In this document: piece by piece, positions 12,568 to 23,504 of the stretch
How the letters are laid out: the number at the start of each line of letters is the position of its first letter
Position numbering within the stretch: the stretch's first letter is position 1
NCBI RefSeq assembly: GCF_019703515.2
Contig: NC_059356.1
Coordinates: 26,589,197 to 26,653,196, forward strand
Source: Myxocyprinus asiaticus
Lineage: Eukaryota > Chordata > Actinopteri > Cypriniformes > Catostomidae
Length of the DNA: 64,000 nucleotides
Direction: 5' to 3'
Translations under genes and position numbers: made by a program
Notes under the pieces: generated by a model
What the model was told of the DNA's origin: nothing
The model's input: only the letters and a program-made list of their open reading frames with translations
The model's database searches: none

Positions 12568-13904
12568 TATATATATATATAAAAAATATTTCTGTTCTAG
12601 TTTTGTTCATCTTTGTGCAAGGACACCAACAGTTTACAAGCATTTCTTGTTTTTCTGAAGTTCAAGGAAATTAAACTTGTTATGGGAATGTCAAGAGAAA
12701 ATGTAAAAAAAAAAAATGTCCTAAAGGACATCTACTTCCATCAAATGAATAACAAAAAACACTTTACCGAATGAAGATTTTTATGCTACGTGCAAAACTC
12801 TGGGATTGATCAGTGTTGTTTTTTGTTTGTTTGTTTCTCTTATGTTTATGTCTCTTATCTTATCAAAGCCTGTATTTTTTGTTTGTTTTTGAAAGAAAAA
12901 AAAAAAAGGAGAAAAGAAGACATAATTGTTCACTATCTTGCACACACAAAAAAGTGGATCATGTCTCAGGAAGGCAAGGGTTCCAGAGTACCAACTCCAC
13001 ACCATTTAATGTTCGTTTTTAGAGAAAGAGGATAACAGAAAACAAATAAGCACTGAAGGTTATGGATTTCCAAGAAAAAATACCTTTGTTTCTAAATCCA
13101 TAGCAGTTACATATTTACCAAATAATGAACTCTTATTGAACTTTAAAAAATGGAGTGCTTTATATATAAATCTATATATTGAAATTGCTTTACATTTTAA
13201 ACAAAATGATTTTGATTGTTCAAAAGACAGTGAAAGAACATACAAATGATGTATGTTGTAATCTTTATTGTATTTTCTTAACATGAGGTCCCATCCTGTT
13301 GAAATCAGGACCATTGTGCATTACAATTTCTTTCCTCTTTGTCATTGTGTCTCTTGTGGCGGGTATTACATAATGAAAATGAAAAAAGGAAGGGTGGGGG
13401 CAGGGTTTTTATGTCAGTTTGATCGATTTAAAGAGGAAAAAGCTGGTTTATAAGGATCATGATCTATGCACGGGTGTGGGGGGGGGGGGGGTATTTTCTG
13501 GGTGTCCTTTCATTGTGCTCATTCATGCTCTGTTGTCTCCCTCCCCACCAACCCCATCCATCTTATTTCCCATATTTCATGTATCTTACATACAGTACAT
13601 CGCCATGCTGTGTATTCCGAAACCAATGAGCGTATCTTTCTGAAGCACTGTGGGGGTCTTTTTGTAGCCCATAACTTTCAAGGTTGTTTGTGTTGAATGA
13701 GTGAGTGAGTAGATATTGATTTGCTTTGCCTTTTGTTTTTAGATGTTAAGGAATATGTCTGTACTGAGATTTTAAGAAGTCAGTGGCTTTTAATGTTTGT
13801 TTGTTTTTTTCAATCTCTCTATTTCTCTCTCCTCATAGAATGTGATTGTTGATGACATGCAACGATAAAAATGTTTTGAATTATGGAGCTTCTTTCAAAC
13901 AATT

Positions 13905-13910
13905 AATAAA
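13905..13910 (+). promoter_or_regulatory. Candidate distal polyadenylation signal of tnrc6c
   Basis: A canonical AATAAA hexamer lies at the end of the long non-coding stretch after the tnrc6c stop, about 400 bases before the opposing poly(A) signal of the CD7-like gene. Its position fits two convergent genes ending close together, but use of the site is inferred. Confidence 0.4.
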
Positions 13911-14313
13911 TTGCATTTTTGTTCTTGGCTGTAATGAATTTTTTTTGCTCATTGCATAGCAGTGTTACATTTAAATATAGCGCTATATAGGCCTACTTAT
14001 CCTATATAAAACTAATTTAAACAACATTCTTGTATTTGGCATTAGGCATGCAGTTGTTATGACTTCATATTACAACCTCAAAAGTTATTTTTACAAAAAT
14101 AATTTCAACACAAATAAATATTTTATGTCCATGTATTTATTTATTTGGTTAGTAGCCGTGTAATAAGTGGGATAATGTACAGTCAGCCAGTTGTTATCGC
14201 ACAATAAACCCCAACAGGGTGATCAGGACCCCAACACGAAGTGGAAAAATGCTGTATTATACAGTGGATGAACACCACCACACACATGAAATATTGAATT
14301 GAGTTTAAATGAT

Positions 14314-14319
14314 TTTATT
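14314..14319 (-). promoter_or_regulatory. Candidate poly(A) signal of the CD7-like gene
   Basis: TTTATT on the plus strand reads AATAAA on the minus strand, about 350 bases after the CD7-like stop codon. That spacing suits a short 3' UTR. Confidence 0.5.
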
Positions 14320-14665
14320 AGCATACTTGTAGAGATTGCACAGTGACACAAGAAATAGGAAAGACGACTCGCAATAGCCGGATGACCGGTGAAATATCAC
14401 TTTATCCTCAGAAGTGCGATCATTATTCCGAAAAATCAGATGGCTGGTATACCAATCAGAACTGAGTATTCCAGAGACCCGTGTGATAAAAGGTAGTAGC
14501 TGTAACAACTACTGGGACAACCACAATTGCCTTTAGACTTCAACGTGTTCCTGGAATGGATGTTATACTAATACATGGACACTTAAACTGAATATATAGT
14601 TGAACAGAGAATGGATCAGAAATGGAAATCTAAAATGATCTGTCAGCATTTCAGAATTCCGTTCC

Positions 14666-16400
14666 CTAATGCTGTTCCACATGATTTGTCCTCTTGGGAA
14701 TAGTGACTCTGCAGCATCTTCCCCCATTCAAGATAGGCGCAGGTGTTTCAGAATCCCGTGGAAAGATCCGAAAGCAGTTTGTACTGCTGCTTGTTCCTTG
14801 TAAACTTGACATGTCTTCATAAATTGGAATTGTAGTTTGAGGCTCTTTTTGAGCATGTGCCTTTTTCTAAGGAATGAAATGTATAACCATTTTAGACACC
14901 TCATTAATATAAAAGAACAAAATGTTTTCATCACACTTGTTATATGCTAAATGACGTGTTCAGCTGTGAAATTGAGTGATCTTACATAATGTGCTGCAGA
15001 GACAGTGATGACTGTGAGTAGGAGCAAACACACTCCTACAGAGATGATGTAGATGACCAAAGAATGACTGCTACAGGAACATGGCTCATCTGAACCAAAC
15101 AAAGAGATTACATCAGTTGTGAGCTTGTTTTTCCATCACGGCCAAATATAAATTAGACTATCTTAAAGAGGTCATTTTTATATCAATTTTTTTTTTTTTC
15201 TAAGAGGTCCAGTCAACATCCAATCAAGATTTATTGAGCCAAAAACAGTCACAAGTGTTACATAAGTTTTTCATTACCATTTTTCACCCTCTCTCTGACT
15301 CTTACATTTAAATGGGATGTTTATTGCTACTGTGCCTTTAAGACTTCTACTAGTGTGTTCTGGTGTTTCTTTAGAATATTTAGTTTTTTTCTCAAGTCAG
15401 CAAGACTGATTGGGTCAAGTTTCTGATCGTCATATAGGCATCACTGAAATATCATACAACAAATCCGTGTTAGAAAAGATCAAGGGAAATTATTTTTCTT
15501 ATACTGTATGACCCCTTTAAGACAATTTATTGTTTAGTCTAACACCATAGAAAGTTGGACATGGGTTGTGGTAGACTATTACATCTGTAAAATCAATGCA
15601 TGTTCACAAACCTGCTGTTTTCACAAGTAGGAGGAGGTTTGTGTTAACCGAGAGCTGGTCACATGGATGGTCTGTGAAGAATTCACAGACATAAAGCCCT
15701 GTGTCTGTGTGTCTTAAATTAAAAAGAGTCACATTGACTGCACGTGAATTCAGTTGTCCAGAGATCTTGATGCGACCCTCAATCTCTGGATCGGCTCTCA
15801 CGCTTTTATCTTCAAAGAAAAACACCTTTTCTAAATGAGCACACCTTCTCAGGTATAGCAGCAATGGTTGTGATTTTCTGTGTTGTGCCATACAAAGAAT
15901 GTCCACCAATTCACCCTCAAGCCTTTGAATGTAATGGAAATCTTGAGATGCTGAAAGGTCTGGACAAAAATGTATATAGAAGAATAAAACAAGTATATAA
16001 CATAATCATGGCTAATTTATTTTATATGTAACATGTAGAACAAAAATATTAAAGCAGTTGTCACTACGTGTATGTCAAATGGAGCCTAATTAAACACTTG
16101 TACAAATACATACAAGCCTACTATACATTTCATCTGATGTTAGGGCTCCAAGACTAGACTGATGTCTTCCCTAATATCACTAAATTAAATGTAAACCTAT
16201 AAATAATACTAATTAACATCAAGCTGAAGTAAAACATTTGGGATTACATTCAGTTTCTGAAATTGAAAATTTGTTCTTGTAGACTGAACTGATACTTTGA
16301 AAGCACACGGTATACATTCTAAAGGTATCCAATTATTCGTTCAGAGTAACATACCTAAAATCTGCTCCAATAAGATCCAAAGAAATAAGCAGGCTCTCAT
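14666..16400 (-). CDS. cd7al: CD7-like single V-set immunoglobulin membrane receptor
   Basis: This is a complete four-exon gene for a 229-residue type I membrane protein of the CD7 family, a T/NK-cell and progenitor surface receptor in mammals. Exons are 16355-16400 (ATG at 16400), 15612-15950, 14986-15089 and 14666-14866, all GT/AG with matching phases. Residues 1-16 form a signal peptide. The V-set domain has Cys35 and Cys104, the DTGLYVC motif and, as in human CD7, YLRR where most V domains carry a core Trp. A transmembrane helix spans about 137-158. The tail contains IYEDMS; human CD7 has VYEDMS, whose YxxM motif binds the PI3K p85 subunit. It ends VEQH-TAG. The gene is convergent with tnrc6c. 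Human CD7 has 240 residues. Another CD7-like paralogue is possible. Confidence 0.8.
15162..15522. mobile_element. MITE with CTTAAAGRGGTCAT ends in a CD7-like intron
   Basis: CTTAAAGAGGTCAT on the left mirrors ATGACCCCTTTAAG on the right. The roughly 360 base element is non-coding and lies in the intron between the V-set and transmembrane exons. Its ends resemble those of the element at 19331-20002. Confidence 0.55.
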
Positions 16401-17250
16401 GGTGTGCTTAAACATTCATCTCTCCTTTAATACACAGTTGTTCAGTCTGCTTCACCTAGTACTAGGACTATTCTTTTCATCTGAACAGAGTGCTCCACCT
16501 AAGCACAGGAAATTAATCAGACAGACAGACAGAGCAGTTATAGTAGTGTTTTGTGTGTTAAGCATTGTAGACCATGGAGTGGAAATCCCTTTAGAATTAA
16601 AAGTGAAAGTGAGATCTTTTGGTACTTTTCTGTTCAGCTATTTATTGTCCTGTTTGAATTTATGTGAAAGCAACTGGAATGTTTCCATGTTTGGATACCA
16701 AGTAATTGTTATTCAAACAGAGTATTTTCTTATTCTATTTAAGGTCCATATGCTGCATACTTCTCTTTTGCTCTCTGACTTCTGCAGTTGAATAGAAGTC
16801 CCATTACTGGAAAGATTACTACAAAGTTTTGTACACTCTACTTTTTGATTTTATAAATAAACCACTTAATTATCAGAAGATGCAACTAATCTGTGAGCAC
16901 TTGGCTCAATCCTATTAATTCAACATTTTCTGAATAGAAATAAATAAAACCATGTAATCTATTCTTTTACCACTGTCTCTCACTTTTCTGTCTGCTTGTG
17001 CTTCTCTGAACAAACTTGAAACTTTGTATTGCAGCACTTCTCATTACTCCCTCCTTAGGATAGAATCACTTATGCTGTACTCTTGTAAGTTGTTTTAGAT
17101 AAACGTGTCTGCTAAATAAATCAATGTAAATAAACATACATTTGCCATTAGCGTCAAGTTGTTTCTTCTTTTACCTTGGTGCTTTCAAGAACCAATCCAA
17201 GGATAAAACAAATACAGGATCCAATATACAAAGAATACACAGTTGGTTTT
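16401..17250. other. Intergenic region between the CD7-like and znf207 genes
   Basis: The stretch upstream of the CD7-like start is AT-rich. A plus-strand open frame of 164 codons at 16297-16791 resembles no family I know and overlaps the signal-peptide exon of the CD7-like gene. The CD7-like promoter should lie here, but no clear TATA or initiator was seen. Confidence 0.4.
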
Positions 17251-17258
17251 GTGAGACC

Positions 17259-17264
17259 TTTATT
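17259..17264 (-). promoter_or_regulatory. Candidate poly(A) signal of znf207
   Basis: TTTATT on the plus strand is AATAAA on the minus strand, in the expected orientation downstream of znf207. The 3.5 kb distance makes this a candidate only. Confidence 0.3.
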
Positions 17265-18240
17265 GCATTTAAACAAGACAAAAGGTAAAGGTGGCACCAA
17301 GTCAATTTATCTGTGCTCTACTGGTAAAAACAAACAAAACAACAACAACCTGTAAAGCAACAGATGGATCATGGGCAATTTCTACACAAACTATGTTTCT
17401 ATACAAACTCAAACAGATCACAAGTATATATTTGCATCGTTTTCCCAAGAGGAATGAGGATGGAGAGACTGAGGACTACAAGATGTAAACTTACCAAAAA
17501 AACCTTCTGGAGACCAGGTGAAGAAACCAGTTGACATGCAGCACGTAGATAAACAATGGCTCTTGCTTTTAACCAAAACTACCCATCAACAGTGGGTAAA
17601 CACCAAAATTTACAAACCTTGAATAATTATACTTACTCTAACCTGTAAATGAGGTCCTGGATAACATTTTCCTTAATAACCAAGGGTAAATGAACAGTAG
17701 CTGGACAGATAAGAGACACAAACAGGGTAGACAGAGCAACAAATAGCTAAACTTATTTATATAAAAAAATAAATAAAAAATTTTAAAAAAAAGCCATTTC
17801 AGAACACAATACCACCTGATTCCTATGCTTTGCTTGAAACCAAATTAACCACTGAAGTATTTCTGTAGATGGAAACCAGTCATTTACACCATTATCTCCC
17901 CTCAACACATCATGTAAAGAAAATCTGAGTTTCTTCAAAACCAGTAAAGAGCTTGTAAATATGTTAATGAAAATGTAAAACCAGGCATTACTTGAAAGCT
18001 ATAGTTCAGCCACTTCTAATTAGTTTAATTATGAAACTGTAGTATGCTTTATCAAAAAAAAAAAAATAAAATATATATAGGTGTCAAATAGGGAAAAGTT
18101 AAACAATATATTTTCATATTTTATTGTTTTTCATATTAACCTTTAAGAACAGCATTTGTGAAAGGTTGTCGATTACCACACCTGATTATTTCACCTCATA
18201 CCTCAGTTTGCATAAATTAATGGAAAACATGTTAATGCTC

Positions 18241-18824
18241 TTAAAGCTGAAGTGTGTAATTTTTTTGTGTTAAAATACTTTCTCTTATCGCAGCTTAATA
18301 TGCAGACAACTACAAACACTGTGGTGCTATAAAAATTCCTCTTGTTTGTTTTGAGCAACCCATCCGTACAGACACAATAACATTGACTGCGTGTGTGGCG
18401 GGACTATCTGTTCAATCAACAGCAGACAGGCGGTATATTCAGAAAGCTGTTTGAAAACAAACATTCCATTCTTTTCTAGGTAGAGGGATTTTTTTTTTTT
18501 TTTTTTAACCAAAGTAATTCTTGTGAAGGCAGTTTACAGAACTGAACTCCATGCCACTAGCAGATGCAAGGATGGCAGGTGATTCTATCATACCACTGTC
18601 ATGCTAATATGCAACATTTAAGTGTTATGGTTACACTTTTGAAACCGTGTAAAGTTGCATATTTAAAATTTACTTGCATTTGTCCACTTGCCTACTAGGC
18701 TCCCACTGTAAATATTTTCCCCTACCAGTTTCCAATTTGTTTTTACAAACCAAGTGACAAGCTGAAAATATTGTCTGCGGTAATCGACAGCATGCCACAG
18801 ATTACACCCCGAAATATTCCTTTA
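18241..18824. mobile_element. Inverted-repeat DNA element (TTAAAGCTGAAGTGTGTAAT)
   Basis: The left end TTAAAGCTGAAGTGTGTAAT and the right end ATTACACCCCGAAATATTCC followed by TTTAA are imperfect inverted repeats. A subregion, ACTTTCTCTTATCGCAGCTT and onward, recurs near 42700 as CTTTCTTCTATCCCAGCTT, so it belongs to a dispersed family. Confidence 0.5.
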
Positions 18825-19330
18825 ATATGCAAGTCAAACATGTTGGTGTACATCTAACACGTTGGCAAAAACTATTTATGATTGTTAGTTAACAGAACTC
18901 CCCTGAAGTAAACAAAATTGAGGGCCATCGCCAAACTTGCACCAAGTTTGGGGACATTTGTATCCAACAGCCATTAGCTGTGATGCCCCCTCGAGTGCAG
19001 AAAGTAAAAAGAGAAAATTTGAGACTTGCCTCAGCCTGTGCAGGGCAACACTGAGACTCTGCCTCAGCCAGTCCCATGGCATTGCTACAAGGAGAAGAGA
19101 GATTCTCAGTTTAGGACAACAACCACAGTGAACTACATTCACTCTTACCTTCCACCATCTGAAAACCACAGTCAAGTACTATGCTTTAGACTGGACATAA
19201 AGGAGTCTGCTAACAATTCAAAGGGTTATTTCACTTTCTCAAGATTGACATTTTCAGAGACATCTGAATGGTTGTGTTGTATTTTTTCTAGTAGCCATAT
19301 GTCCTTGCATAAGGAGCAGAAAGTGAACAT

Positions 19331-20002
19331 TTTAAAGGGGTCATATCATAATTTTTCCCCGAGGTCCACCTTTTTTTTTTTTTTTAGGTAATTTTCTACT
19401 CTCTGTCTGACCATTAGAATTAAAAGGGCTTCTTTTTTTTTTTTTTTTGCTGATGTGCCTTTAAGACTGATGTAAACACCATCTTCATATGTTAAATGAG
19501 TCACAGTTTGCACTGCTTCATCTTTCAATAACAGCCAACATACTATTACAACATACTAAAACTTATGATCAGACTGAAATAATCTGGGACCTTGATAAGA
19601 ATAAGCTTCAGCCACCTGTTTCATTGGGATCCTTCCTTACATTGGTATCCTTCTGAAGGATATGAAGAGTGACAGGTGCTACACGCAGCCAGGACAGCAC
19701 AAGGCAAACATTCCCCCATTTAACTCTTATCGTTGTTCTTCTGTGTTTACCTCACTCAAAAACCATGAGTTTCTGAACACAGAATAAGCATCACTGATGT
19801 GTAAATGTTTGAGGTTTCTGACGTCAGAAATCAAAGGATTCTAAGACAAACCATTTTTTGGAGCTCAGTTTCAAGAAATTGTGTTTTTGGACTGGGGAGA
19901 AAGTTTTTACTTTTGAAGGTTACAGTATGTTTACATAGTACAATGAAATTTCATCACAAGTTATGAAGAAAATGTGATTGCTCACGATATGACCCCTTTA
20001 AA
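19331..20002. mobile_element. MITE with TTTAAAGGGGTCATATC ends
   Basis: TTTAAAGGGGTCATATC on the left is mirrored by GATATGACCCCTTTAAA on the right, giving perfect 17 base inverted repeats around about 670 bases of non-coding sequence. It lies in the putative znf207 3' UTR. Confidence 0.7.
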
Positions 20003-20755
20003 TTAAAACTTGAACGAAAACTCAGGTGGCAGCAACATGACGCTACAATTCTATACTGGTTTCCTTGTGCCCGTAAACACATTCCAGCACAATGTAAACA
20101 CTGCTTTAATTTCAGCAAACTTAATGGGCATCATGCAAGTTATTTGTAATACAAACCTTGTTGTCCTTTACTTGCTCATGAAAATACAGTCATTAGATTT
20201 CAATTCAGTTTATTACAATTAATTGTGGAACAATACAGATAGCATTCACAGGAGTTCTATGTTGTTATTTGCCCTACAGAGAGAACACTGCAAATGTAGA
20301 CAAGCAGACATACAAAAATAAACCCAACAGTGACAGCTATTTGAAGCCCTCACCAAGCAAAGCTGGGGACAGGAAGTCCAACAGCACCTATGGGTGCTGC
20401 GAAGGCTTCACACTTTTAGTACAGTAGTATAATTACAGTGACTTGCCTTGATAAAGGGTGCTGTACGAAACTCCAGCCGCTTCAAATTAATACGAACCAT
20501 ATTTACTACACTTCACTTCTAAAAACCTAAACAAAACATGAGAAAAAAAGCCATACTGTATGATCTGCAACAAAGGGTAGATCCAAATAAAAGTATTTTG
20601 TAAAATCAAATGTCCCATGAGTTAGAGTTTGTTTATCCATCTTCTCATTGAACAAGAAGTGTTACGGTAATAGTAACTGATCTGGATTGTAAACCACTCC
20701 ACTAGATGGTAAAATGGTTGAATCACCAAACCTAATGAAGACCAGTGGTGATGCT

Positions 20756-23424
20756 TCAATATCGGCCTCCAGGGGACATTACAGGGGGTCTCATGCCTAT
20801 GGCAGGCCGAGGGGGAGCGGCTTGGTAAGGAGGTACCATAGGTGGGGCTTGTCCATAGGGAGGCATCCCTCCTGGGACATATCCAGACACTCCCTGGGGT
20901 GGAGCACCATATGGGCCTACAAAAAAGGTCACATTTATAACCAACAATAAAAATACCCAACATAAAAAAATATATATATATTTTTTTTTAAAACAGGAGC
21001 TGTAGTGCTTATGAGAGACCCAGGTACAAATCCAGCCCAGTTATGTTTCTGTCACATTCCCCTCTCTTTCTCTTTTCCCTTGATCTCTCTTTAGTACTGT
21101 CTCTATCAATAAATTGTGGCAAAAGGCCCTAAAACTGTTTTGAGGGAGAAATAATTTCAAGAATCTGATTGCTCACTCATTTAGCAAGACATTACTGACA
21201 TAACGTTTAAGAGATGAAAACATAAGACTCAAAAGGCACCCTACCTTGCATGGGATGCCTCACGCCCGGCTGCTGTGCAGGAATACCCTGCTGAGGGGGG
21301 AACACTCCTCCCATTGCTGCAGCTGGCGGGGAGGTAACACGAGCCTGTCCCGCACTGGGGATTTTACACTGGTAGCGAGGCAGCTGTGCTCTCAACTCCT
21401 CCTGCAAAACATGCAATGCAAGGCGCACAGGGTGGTTAGACACAACCAGGGGCTTTTTGCCTCTTTCAGAGTACACAGAAGTTTAGACAGTCTGTGAAAA
21501 TGTCTTTTAAAACTAAAAGACGTATTCTGAAAAATTCACAAAAAAACAAATACTTCACTTAGGCACTTACCAGCGAGATATCTTCATCAGGGTGGATCAA
21601 CTTACTGGTTGCACTGGTGGTGGTGAGGGTGGCGGGCTTACTTGTGACTGGGATGGCTGGTTTAGCCACAGTGCTGCTGGTGTTGGCAGCAGGGGTGGAG
21701 GACTGGGTGTAGGCTGGGAATGTAGGTTTGGGGGCAGCAGGAGGAGGGGCAGAGGAGCTTGTTGCTGCACTGGAACCAGCCTGCTGGACCTGCAGAGAGA
21801 TAAAAGGTGCAAATTAGCCACATGCAGTGAGTCAACTAAGGTGTTGTTAGGATCTGCAGCAAAACTACTGTTTAAGCAGCAAAAAAGTACTACAGTTTGC
21901 CTTGGAATTCTCTGAATCTGAGCATATTTGAACCAAACCCATCTGTCACAGGACAGATCATAGTCTAAAGCCCTGTTCAGATGGGACTAATTTACCCTGA
22001 GGAGGTTAGGGAAATTTGTGTTTCACAGACATACTTTGTGATTTTAATCCTGTCCGAATCTGACAAGCCTGTGTTTTTCTCACAAAACCTCTGTAAAAAA
22101 TTTCAGAGCAAATTACCTACTGTTTTTCAGCTAACTAAAGGGTCCTCTGAGAAATCTAATCCCATCCAAATGTGAATGTCTGTGGTTTCTGATATTGAAT
22201 TTTCACAACGCTTCTCGTTTATTTTGACCTACATGAACTACCGTTAAGATCGTACTGGAAATCTTCTCCCAGCTGCGCGCCTTTCAATATGGATGTAGAT
22301 ACGTTTTCTCATCCGATGAAAAAATAAGAAAAGAAAATCAACAAGGAGAGCGAAAAACACGGAAACTGCCAAGACTGGCCATTGTAATATCAGCATCGGT
22401 TAAGACACTCGCCTTGATTTCTCAGCTCAATAGCGTAATGTTATAATTACATAATTCACAGATAAGTTTCGTTTCAGTGGATTATAGGCAGCCATTTCTA
22501 TAAACTCATGTGAAGTTTAATTTAATAGAGTTTTTATAATAAGTGATTTATTAATGTATAATTAATAAATTAAAATAAAAACAAATAATTATTTAAAATG
22601 TATTTTTACATTTTACTTTATCACCTAAATTAATTAAATGTGTTCAACCTTCTGTACACTCCCACCTCTGTAATATACACAGAGATCTTAGTCCCGTCCA
22701 AATCAGTACATGAAATCACAGACACTGGATGATAATTGTAACTCAGATATCGTTTACAAAACTAATCCCATCCGAATGGGGCTTTAGAGACCTGATTTCA
22801 GCTATAAATCAATTTTGACAAAATGTGTAGTAACGTTTGCCTTTGCAAGGCAGTACACATCAATAAATGAGAAACACATGGTTTTAAAAGATCAAATGAA
22901 GCAGTCTATCACTTCTCTTCCTTAATTTAAATCAATCTCTTTCACTCTTCTGAAGCACTACAGGTGTCCTCTAGGGCAAAATCAATTATCGTAATAGACA
23001 CAGCTTAAGGTCTGTCTGCTGTTGCATGCCATCAATAGCTTTACAAAGCATCACTTTCACGGAGTCAGCAAGCTGCTGCATACTTGTGACAATGGTTTAG
23101 AGGATGCTGACAAAGTGTCCAGACTGGAGGAGGCTGAGCTTGTGCTTGGAGCTCGAGTCCCCATCTGCAGCATGAAGAGAGAGCACAGAGTAAAAGACCC
23201 TTAGCTGTTTGATTCTGGACAGGAAACCTAGTCCATTTAAATGACTATGCTTGTTTATTCCCTGATTTGTAGAATACATTGTCTTAAAAGATTAGACATA
23301 TTTCTCCACACTAAGTTCAATACAGTCAAATGTAACCATATTGTTTTCTGAAAACTTTATAAAAAAAATTAAAAAATAAATAAATATATTTAAAGTATAT
23401 TTATGGAAGTACCTCTTGTGTTTC

Positions 23425-23504
<80 letters not shown>

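Larger units (their letters stand above)
6775..13930 (+). other. tnrc6c: Probable long 3' UTR of the TNRC6C-like gene
   Basis: No recognisable coding sequence follows the tnrc6c stop for about 7 kb. TNRC6 messages in vertebrates have long 3' UTRs, so most of this stretch is read as UTR. An early AATAAA lies at 7222-7227 and a distal one at 13905-13910, just before the convergent CD7-like gene. The stretch holds poly(A) and poly(T) runs (7362-7381, 8418-8441, 11834-11859) and two small DNA-element insertions listed separately. The real end cannot be fixed without transcript data. Confidence 0.5.
17250..20755 (-). other. znf207: Probable 3' UTR of znf207
   Basis: No gene was recognised between the znf207 stop and the AATAAA (minus strand) at 17259-17264. 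The stretch is read as UTR by position only; shorter forms are possible. It holds two inverted-repeat elements and poly(A)/poly(T) runs. Confidence 0.35.

Noticed and set aside
16297..16791. 164-codon plus-strand open frame
   Set aside because: It overlaps the signal-peptide exon of the CD7-like gene on the other strand and has no recognisable domain.
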